Shown here: piece after piece, positions 1 through 5,035 of the stretch
Position numbering within the stretch: position 1 is the stretch's first letter
Layout of the letters: each line of letters opens with the position of its first letter
NCBI GenBank assembly: GCA_905234005.1
Contig: CAJOFW010000093.1
Location: 1 to 7,087 of the forward strand
From: an uncultured Oscillospiraceae bacterium
GTDB lineage: Bacteria; Bacillota; Clostridia; Oscillospirales; Oscillospiraceae
Direction: 5' to 3'
Length of the DNA: 7,087 bases
Notes under the pieces: model-generated
What the model was told of the DNA's origin: nothing
What the model saw: the letters and a program-made list of their open reading frames with translations, nothing else
Database searches by the model: none
Position numbers and translations under genes: made by a program

Positions 1-1585
1 TAACGCATGGCGTTCGGCTCGTTGAGCACGCTGACGTGCACAAACCAGTACGCCTCCGCACGCTTGGGGCTGCGGTCGAGGATGGAGTAGAGGATGTCGC
101 GGTCGATCATCTCCACGTTGCCGCTGTTGTCGAGGTAGACGAGGTTCTGCGCGGCGAGGGGGACGCTCTCGTCGCCGTGGAGCGTCCGGATCGAGCGCAG
201 GTGCTTGCGCAGGCGCAGGCGGGTGCAGTATTTGCGCTCAAGCTGCGTGCCCCGGTACCAGATGACCATGATGAAGAGCAGCATGAGCGTCAGCAGCACG
301 GTGACGTAGCCGCCGTGGGTGAACTTGCCGAGGCTCGAGATAAAGAACACCGACTCGAGCGCCCCGAACGCCGCGAGCACGACCCAGGACAGCACGGCGT
401 GACGCCGCACCTTGCGCAGATACACCGAAATCAGCAGCGTTGTCATGAGCATCGTAACCGTGATCGCCAGACCGTACGCCGCCTCGATGCGGGCGCCGGA
501 GCGGAAATAGAGCACCACGAGGCTGCATCCGATCCAGAGCAGCGTGTTGACCTTGCTGATGTAGAGCTGGCCCTTTGTGTCAGAAGGGTATCGAATCTCA
601 AGATGCGGCAGAAGATCAAGCCGTATCGCCTCGGATACCAGCGTGTACGAGCCGGTTATCAGCGCCTGCGAAGCGATGATCGCCGCCGCCGCGCCGAGCA
701 CGACCGCGAACGGTCGGAGCGCCTCGGGCAGCATGAGGAAGAACGGGTTCAGATCCTCGATCGCGTACAGCGCCGTGTTTTGCGTGTTGGTGATGATCCA
801 CGCGCCCTGGCCGAGGTAGTTCGCGATCAGGCAGAGCTTCACGAACGGCCAGCTATAGTAGACGTTCTCCCGTCCGACGTGGCCCATGTCGGAGTACAGC
901 GCCTCCGCGCCGGTCGTCGCGAGAAATACGCTGCCGAGGATCATAAAGCCCGCCTTGTTGTACGGGCTGAGCAGCACCCGCACGGCGTAGACCGGGTTGA
1001 ACGCCTTCAGCACGGCGGGCAGCGACGCGATGTGCACAAGACCCGACACGCCGAGAAACGTAAACCACACGAGCATGACCGGCCCGAACGCCCGTCCGAT
1101 GCGGCTCGTGCCCGTGTGCTGCACGGCGAACAGCACGGTGATGATCGCGAGCGTGATCAGCACGACCTTCGCCTGCCCGCCGCCGAGCAGCCGATCCATG
1201 ACCGGGATGCTGCGCAGGCCCTCCACCCCGTGACCGCCGGCGTCAGCACGCCGTCCGCGAGCAGCGCCGCGCCGCCGAGCATCGCGGGCAGCACGAGAAA
1301 CCGGCCGTAGCCGCGAATCAGCGTGTAGAGCGAGAAGATGCCGCCCTCGCCGTGGTTGTCCGCCTTCATCGCGATGAGGACGTATTTGATCGTCGTGAGC
1401 AGCGTGACCGTCCAGATGACGAGCGACAGTGCGCCGATGATGAAATCCTGATCGACCGCGCCGAGGCCGCCGTTGCCCTCCATGATCGACTTCATGACGT
1501 ACAGCGGCGAGGTGCCGATGTCGCCGTAGACGATGCCGATGGTCACGAGGAACATGCCGAACTGAAACTTTTTCCGATCTTTCAT
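1..1585 (-). pseudogene. kup: Kup-family potassium uptake transporter, frameshifted and cut by the window edge
   Basis: Kup proteins are multi-spanning membrane proteins that import K+, driven by protons in characterised members. The start at 1585 gives MKDRKKFQFG, then the signature YGDIGTSPLY (residues 20-29), KADNHGEGGIF (74-84) and ADGVLTPAVT (110-119). D22 and D111 align with E. coli Kup D23 and E116. Reading frame 1 makes sense to about 1229. It then needs a shift into the frame starting at 1226 (VEGLRSIPVMDRLLGGG), which stays open to position 1 for about 408 codons. Those codons carry further Kup blocks: GAEALYSDMGHVG, NYLGQGAW, IASQALITGSYTLVSEA and AAYGLAITVTM. Family members normally read TPAVS/TxxxAVEGL, so about 4 residues are replaced by 2 bases, a net loss of about 10 bases. 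Unshifted, translation yields only 142 residues. About 527 codons are in the window; the remaining C-terminal cytoplasmic part is off the edge. Family identity is very secure. Whether the break is natural or an assembly error is open. Confidence 0.9.
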
Positions 1586-1618
1586 GGGTGCTTTCCGTTT
1601 CCTTGCTGAAGATTGTCG

Positions 1619-2068
1619 TCATTCCCCGACGGACTCGATGACCGCGTCGCTGAGGGAGCAGGCGTAGACGTTCTGCTCGTTCTCGATGAACGTGCCGACG
1701 AGGGTGACGGTCGTGCCGTTTTCGGGGAAGTCGTCCGGGTACGTGAGGCTCTCGTCGGCGGGGAAGAACTGGAGCCCCTGCGAACAGCAGGCCGTCGCGT
1801 CCGGGATGATGCAGTTGTAGTAGTATTCGCCCGTCTCGGGGTTCGGGTACGCGGAGAACAGGCCCGATATGCGGATGACCTTGCCGTAATACCCCTCCGG
1901 CTCATAGCGCATATTGAACACCTCGGAGTAGATCATGGTCGAGCTGAGCCGTGTGAGGTCGAGATCGGCCCCGTCGGCGGCGAGATCGACCTCGGCGGCG
2001 CTCTTTGCGCAGGCGCAGAGAAGCAGGAGGCACACGGCGGTAAGAAGGCTGCGTGTGATGGTTTTCAT
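1619..2068 (-). CDS. Small lipoprotein of unknown function with an OB-fold-like core
   Basis: A 149-residue predicted lipoprotein. The N-terminus MKTITRS is followed by a hydrophobic stretch (residues 8-17) and the lipobox L17-C18-A19-C20, so C20 would be lipidated and the protein anchored outside the membrane. I start at 2068 rather than the upstream ATG at 2077. A GAGG (minus strand, plus 2078-2081) lies 9 nt before 2068 but directly abuts 2077. The mature part has two short beta-rich blocks, GKVIRISGLF (62-71) and TVTLVGTFIE (120-129), flanking YYYNCIIPDATACCSQG (80-96). The spacing suggests a small OB-type barrel. The Cys pair C94-C95 plus C86 and C137 could form disulfides or bind metal, but this is inference. 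I do not recognise a named family. It ends 33 bp before the kup start on the same strand, so co-transcription is likely. Confidence 0.8.
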   Translation of the reverse strand: MKTITRSLLTAVCLLLLCACAKSAAEVDLAADGADLDLTRLSSTMIYSEVFNMRYEPEGYYGKVIRISGLFSAYPNPETGEYYYNCIIPDATACCSQGLQFFPADESLTYPDDFPENGTTVTLVGTFIENEQNVYACSLSDAVIESVGE

Positions 2069-2115
2069 AGCGGTCATCCTCGGGTTGCGTTAGTCCGCCC
2101 GCACGGGGCAATGCC

Positions 2116-2144
2116 ATCATACCACGCTTTTGCGCGGGATACAA
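2116..2144 (-). promoter_or_regulatory. Candidate promoter of the lipoprotein-kup transcript
   Basis: On the minus strand, TTGTAT (plus 2139-2144) and TATGAT (plus 2116-2121) are separated by 17 bp. The -10 box is preceded by TGG, giving an extended -10 (TGGTATGAT). The -35 match is poor (3 of 6), which the extended -10 may offset. Transcription would begin near 2109, about 40 nt before the chosen start codon. Confidence 0.5.
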
Positions 2145-2171
2145 GCGAAACAGGCGCTTGTCATGCGCCTG
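2141..2171. promoter_or_regulatory. Two overlapping palindromes, candidate shared operator
   Basis: Two perfect inverted repeats overlap. The first has arms ACAAGCG (2141-2147) and CGCTTGT (2155-2161) with a 7-nt spacer. The second has arms CAGGCGC (2151-2157) and GCGCCTG (2165-2171), also with a 7-nt spacer. Their centres are 10 bp apart, close to one helical turn. They cover the candidate -35 box of the plus-strand promoter and part of the candidate minus-strand -35. Binding by dimeric repressors or activators is inferred; no regulator gene is in the window. Confidence 0.5.
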
Positions 2172-2191
2172 ACGATATGATACTATATAAT
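2158..2191 (+). promoter_or_regulatory. Candidate promoter of the molybdopterin enzyme gene
   Basis: TTGTCA (2158-2163, 5 of 6 to consensus) is followed after 17 bp by TACTAT (2181-2186). A perfect TATAAT lies at 2186-2191 but would sit 22 bp from that -35, so it may serve as an alternative -10 with an activator. The gene's ribosome-binding site AAGGAG (2209-2214) is 8 nt before the ATG at 2223, so the leader would be about 25-30 nt. Confidence 0.5.
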
Positions 2192-2222
2192 ACATCTCAT
2201 ACCCCGGGAAGGAGCCAAGCCG

Positions 2223-4385
2223 ATGCCTGTCTATAAAACCGCCTGCCGTGGCTGTCACGGCGGGTGTATGTATCTTCTGACCGTGGAGGACGGACGCGTC
2301 GTCGCGGCGCGTCCCGACCCGGACGGCCCGCTCAACCGCGGACGCGGCTGCGTCAAGGGCATGAGTATCATCGAGCAGATGTATCACCCCGACCGGCTGC
2401 TGCGGCCCCGGCGACGCGTCGGCGGCAGGGGCAGCGGCGTCTGGGAGGACGTCACCTGGGACGAGGCGTACGATACCATCGCGTCGCGGCTGCGTTCGAT
2501 CATGGACGAGTCCGGGCCGGAGAGTCTCGCGATCATATCCGGCACGGGGCGGCACCATCTCGCGCAGTTCTGGCGCTTCGGAAACGTGCTGGGCACGCCG
2601 AACGCCACGTCGTCCGGGGCGCTCATATGCCTCGGGCCGCGCAAGAACGCCGGGGAATTCACGGTCGGGCGCTTCGCCGGGGTGGACTATTACGGCGCCG
2701 TGCGGCCGGGCGGCATCCTCGTCTGGGGGGCGAACCCGGCGATATCCGGCGCGGACGGGGAGCTTTCCTTCCACATCCGCGACGCGGTGCGGGAGGGTAT
2801 ACCGCTGATCGTCGTCGACCCCAAGCCGAACGAGCTGACCGAAAAGGCCCGCCTGTGGCTGCGGCTGCGTCCGGGCACGGACGGGGCGCTGGCGATGGGC
2901 ATATTGCGTGAGATCATCGAAAACGAGCTGTACGACCGCGAATTTGTCCGGGACTGGTGCCTCGGCTTCGACGCGCTCGCCGAACGGGTGTCGCGGTGGG
3001 ATCTGCGGCGCACGGCGGCTGTCACGCGGGTGCCGGAAGCGCAGATCGCCGAGGCGGCGCGGCTGATCGGCACGATCAAGCCGCTGGCGCTCGAGTGGGG
3101 CTGCGCCGTGGAGCAGAGCACGAACGCGTTCCAGACCTGCCGGGCGATATTCATGCTCCCCTGCATCACCGGCAATTACGACGTGCCCGGCGGCTTTGTG
3201 GAGTCGATGGAGATCGCGCCGACGGCGGACCCGCTGTTCGACCGGCTCGACCCGGAGACCGCGAAAAAGGGCATATTCGGCGATTATCCGATCAACGACG
3301 GCCGCCTCAGCCCGAAGCTGTTCGCGCACCCGTGGCTGACGCTCGAGGCCATGCGCACGGGCAGGCCCTACCCGGTGCGGGCGCTGATATCGTCCGCGAA
3401 CAACACGCTGATCTCCGTGCCCGACAGCCGCCACACGATGGAGGCGCTGCAGAAGCTCGATTTCTTCGTCTACATGGATTTTTTCATGACGCCGACGGCG
3501 GAGCTTGCCGACATCGTCCTGCCCGCGGCGCTGTGGCCGGAGGTGGACAGCGTGTTCTGTATGCCCGAGTTCGGCGACGTCGCCGCGCTGTGTATGCAGA
3601 AGGTCGTGCAGGTCGGCGAGTGCAAATCGGACGAGGATTTCTTCCTCGAGCTGTGCCGCCGCATGGGGCTTGACTACGGCGCGGAGAGCCAGCGGGAGAT
3701 AAACGACGGCATTCTCGCGGAGCTTGCGCGCCGCCGCCCGCAGTACGCCGGCGTCGATTTCGACCGCTTCCGGGAAAGGGGCTGGATCGCGCCGGAGCGC
3801 ACCTATTATAATTACAGAAAAGCCGGCTTTGCGACCGAGTCCGGCAAGGTGGAGCTGTATTCCGACCGCCTCGCCCGGGGCGGGGCCGATCCCCTGCCCG
3901 ACTGGGTCGAGCCGCCCGAGACGCCGGTGAGCCGCCCCGATCTGACGGGGAAATACCCGCTGATCCTGACGACCGGCTCGCGCACAATGCCGTATTTCAT
4001 CTCGAACAACCGGCAGATACGGTCGCTGCGGCGGCGGCATCCGTTCCCGCTCGTGTCGATGCATCCGGCGGCGGCGGCGCGGCTCGGCGTGCGGGAGGGC
4101 GACTGGGTTTGGATCGAGAACGAGCGGGGCCGCATCACGCAGAAGGCGCGTCTTCTCGCGGACATGGACGAGGACGTCGTATCGTGTGAGATGGGCTGGT
4201 GGTACCCGGAGGCCGGGCCGCCGTACTACGGCTGGGACGAGTCGAACGCGAACATCCTGACCGCCGGCGCGCCGCCGCACGACCCGGCGGGCGGGGCCTA
4301 CCAGCTCCGCGCCCTGCTGTGCCGCGTGTACCCGAACCCGACGTGCGATATCGAGGCGCGATACAACGCGTGGGCGAAAAAATAG
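2223..4385 (+). CDS. Molybdopterin/4Fe-4S enzyme of the DMSO reductase superfamily, acetylene hydratase-like
   Basis: A complete 720-residue protein that should bind a bis-pterin Mo or W cofactor and one 4Fe-4S cluster. The N-terminal cluster motif is C8-x2-C11-x3-C15-x27-C43. The MopB catalytic domain follows, and the C-terminal molydopterin-binding domain begins near residue 575 (KYPLILTTGSRTMPYF, then VSMHPAAAARLGVREGDWVWIEN). The stretch GTPNATSSGALICLGPR places C136 where the family has the metal-ligating Cys/SeCys/Ser. The length and the spacing C8/C11/C15/C43/C136 closely parallel acetylene hydratase (about 730 residues; C9/C12/C16/C46/C141). However, the catalytic Asp after the second cluster Cys is H12 here, so acetylene hydration is not supported. 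There is no Tat or Sec signal, so it should be cytoplasmic. No ferredoxin-like or membrane-anchor subunit gene is adjacent. AAGGAG sits 8 nt before the ATG. The gene is monocistronic, with a terminator after it. Alternatives within the superfamily include reductive dehydroxylases of aromatic substrates and thiosulfate/polysulfide reductase-like enzymes. The substrate is unknown. Confidence 0.93.
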   Translation: MPVYKTACRGCHGGCMYLLTVEDGRVVAARPDPDGPLNRGRGCVKGMSIIEQMYHPDRLLRPRRRVGGRGSGVWEDVTWDEAYDTIASRLRSIMDESGPESLAIISGTGRHHLAQFWRFGNVLGTPNATSSGALICLGPRKNAGEFTVGRFAGVDYYGAVRPGGILVWGANPAISGADGELSFHIRDAVREGIPLIVVDPKPNELTEKARLWLRLRPGTDGALAMGILREIIENELYDREFVRDWCLGFDALAERVSRWDLRRTAAVTRVPEAQIAEAARLIGTIKPLALEWGCAVEQSTNAFQTCRAIFMLPCITGNYDVPGGFVESMEIAPTADPLFDRLDPETAKKGIFGDYPINDGRLSPKLFAHPWLTLEAMRTGRPYPVRALISSANNTLISVPDSRHTMEALQKLDFFVYMDFFMTPTAELADIVLPAALWPEVDSVFCMPEFGDVAALCMQKVVQVGECKSDEDFFLELCRRMGLDYGAESQREINDGILAELARRRPQYAGVDFDRFRERGWIAPERTYYNYRKAGFATESGKVELYSDRLARGGADPLPDWVEPPETPVSRPDLTGKYPLILTTGSRTMPYFISNNRQIRSLRRRHPFPLVSMHPAAAARLGVREGDWVWIENERGRITQKARLLADMDEDVVSCEMGWWYPEAGPPYYGWDESNANILTAGAPPHDPAGGAYQLRALLCRVYPNPTCDIEARYNAWAKK

Positions 4386-4434
4386 CGCCGCGAACCGTGT
4401 CGCGCCGGGGAGAAGTGTTTACGTAATTACAGAA

Positions 4435-4474
4435 AACAGCCGTTCAGGAAAGTATACATTCCCGAACGGCTGTT
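4435..4474 (+). repeat. Long hairpin 50 bp after the molybdoenzyme stop
   Basis: Arms AACAGCCGTTC (4435-4445) and GAACGGCTGTT (4464-4474) match perfectly over 11 bp. After one A/C mismatch the stem continues for 4 bp (GGAA 4447-4450 with TTCC 4459-4462) around an 8-nt loop containing GTATAC. It has no T tract after it, so it is more likely a 3'-end stabilising structure or a DNA palindrome than a stand-alone intrinsic terminator. Confidence 0.7.
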
Positions 4475-4609
4475 CGATTCCGGTTTGATTGGTATTATAG
4501 CATAAGGACAGGGCTTAAATCAAGCCCTGTCCTTCACTTTTTTTCCAAAAAAGCGCGCTGCCCCGCAAAAGCCAGCAGGGCGGTAAAAATGTATACTTTT
4601 TTGAACGGC
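4452..4609 (+). repeat. Degenerate direct repeat around GTATAC flanking the terminator
   Basis: The two copies are 4452-4470 and 4591-4609, each GTATAC, then 6 bases, then GAACGGC; 15 of 19 positions agree. In each copy GTATAC is the centre of a near-palindrome: GGAA-A on the left and A-TTCC on the right at 4447-4462, and an A5 run before and a T6 run after at 4586-4602. The second copy includes TATACT (4592-4597), which could act as a -10 box, but no convincing -35 is present upstream. Confidence 0.4.
4504..4544 (+). terminator. Rho-independent terminator of the molybdoenzyme gene
   Basis: A perfect 13-bp stem (AAGGACAGGGCTT at 4504-4516 with its complement at 4522-4534) closes a 5-nt loop. 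It is followed after three bases by seven T residues (4538-4544). This is a strong intrinsic terminator on the plus strand. It separates the molybdoenzyme from the downstream surface protein gene. Confidence 0.9.
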
Positions 4610-4682
4610 GGCCCGAGATTCGGCCGGGGCGTTGATTTTTCCTGATATTTCAACGCTTTCCGGGTATCCATTTATTGACATT

Positions 4683-4756
4683 CAGGCGGAGCAGGCTCCT
4701 TTTCACGCGTCGGGGCATTTTTGGTCATTTGACCCCGGCGTCATTTGCTCCGCCTG
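4683..4756 (+). repeat. Large stem-loop in the leader region
   Basis: The outer arms CAGGCGGAGCA (4683-4693) and TGCTCCGCCTG (4746-4756) pair perfectly over 11 bp. Inside, ACGC (4705-4708) and CGGGG (4711-4715) pair with CCCCG and GCGT (4733-4741), leaving a 2-nt GT bulge. This yields a 9-bp inner stem with a loop containing GGTCAT (4723-4728). The nesting of two long stems is unlikely to be accidental. Confidence 0.6.
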
Positions 4757-4772
4757 TCTGTTTAACTCTCTG

Positions 4773-4882
4773 CCGCCGGATAACGGCGGGTCATGCGCGT
4801 ATCGGCCCGGTCAAGCCGAGACGCGTCCGCCGGATCACGGCGAAAAAACAACCGCGTGTCGGCCCGGTCAGTCGAGGCGCGG
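4773..4882 (+). repeat. Two tandem copies of a two-hairpin module
   Basis: Copy A is 4773-4825 and copy B 4827-4882. Each starts with a hairpin CCGCCG-GAT(A/C)A-CGGCG (4773-4789; 4828-4842). Each then has a hairpin with arms CGCGT and TCGGC, a loop CCGGTCA, and complementary right arms (4796-4825; 4852-4882). Between copies the stem changes keep pairing (T-A becomes T-G at 4800/4821 versus 4857/4877; G-C becomes G-T at 4805/4816 versus 4862/4872). The single internal purine mismatch is retained and the loops are the same. This pattern suggests selection on RNA structure. Confidence 0.6.
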
Positions 4883-5035
4883 AAAACCACTCGAGGGAGA
4901 TGAGCGCCGAAACCAAAAAAACGTATTCAATCCCGCGCCGCCGTGACCAGACGGCGAACCGCGGCAGGAGGCCCGCCCCGGCGGGCGTCTTCCCCCGTAT
5001 GTACGGGGGCGAATATCTATAAGGAGAATTCAAAA

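Larger units (their letters stand above)
4629..5020 (+). promoter_or_regulatory. Probable structured 5' leader region of the surface protein gene
   Basis: This gene-free stretch is packed with inverted repeats, in order: GCGTTGA/TCAACGC (4629-4635 with 4650-4656); an 11-bp stem 4683-4693 with 4746-4756 enclosing a second stem; two copies of a two-hairpin module (4773-4882); CGCCGT/ACGGCG (4939-4944 with 4951-4956); a GC-rich hairpin 4971-4986; and CCCCCGT/ACGGGGG with an ATGT loop (4992-4998 with 5003-5009). The last hairpin ends 11 nt before AAGGAG (5021-5026). Two overlapping plus-strand open frames (4632-4946 and 4675-5022) have no recognisable product or ribosome-binding site and are not called. 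The layout fits a cis-regulatory RNA, but no known riboswitch class is recognised and no promoter is convincing. Transcription of the region is inferred. Confidence 0.45.

Noticed and set aside
36..1310. A 424-codon plus-strand open frame across kup
   Set aside because: It is low-complexity and Arg/Glu/His-rich, antisense to clear Kup sequence, and without a ribosome-binding site.
1902..4280. A 792-codon open frame on the minus strand opposite the molybdoenzyme gene
   Set aside because: It is an Arg/His/Pro-rich translation with no recognisable domain, lying antisense to a strongly supported gene. Long antisense frames are expected in very GC-rich coding DNA.
4561..4583. Sequence CGCAAAAGCCA resembling part of a c-di-GMP riboswitch
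   Set aside because: The other conserved elements and the closing stem are absent, and a terminator sits directly upstream.
4675..4703. Perfect TTGACA at 4675-4680 as a -35 box for the surface protein
   Set aside because: At 16-18 bp downstream there is only CCTTTT-like sequence, no acceptable -10, and the predicted start would fall inside the large stem-loop.
4773..4882. Tandem units as a CRISPR array or a guanidine-II riboswitch
   Set aside because: There are only two units with no unique spacers of constant length. The ACGG in each unit lies in a stem rather than in the loop as guanidine-II requires.
4632..5022. Overlapping small plus-strand open frames in the gene-free region
   Set aside because: There is no ribosome-binding site or family resemblance. 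The region is better explained by paired inverted repeats.
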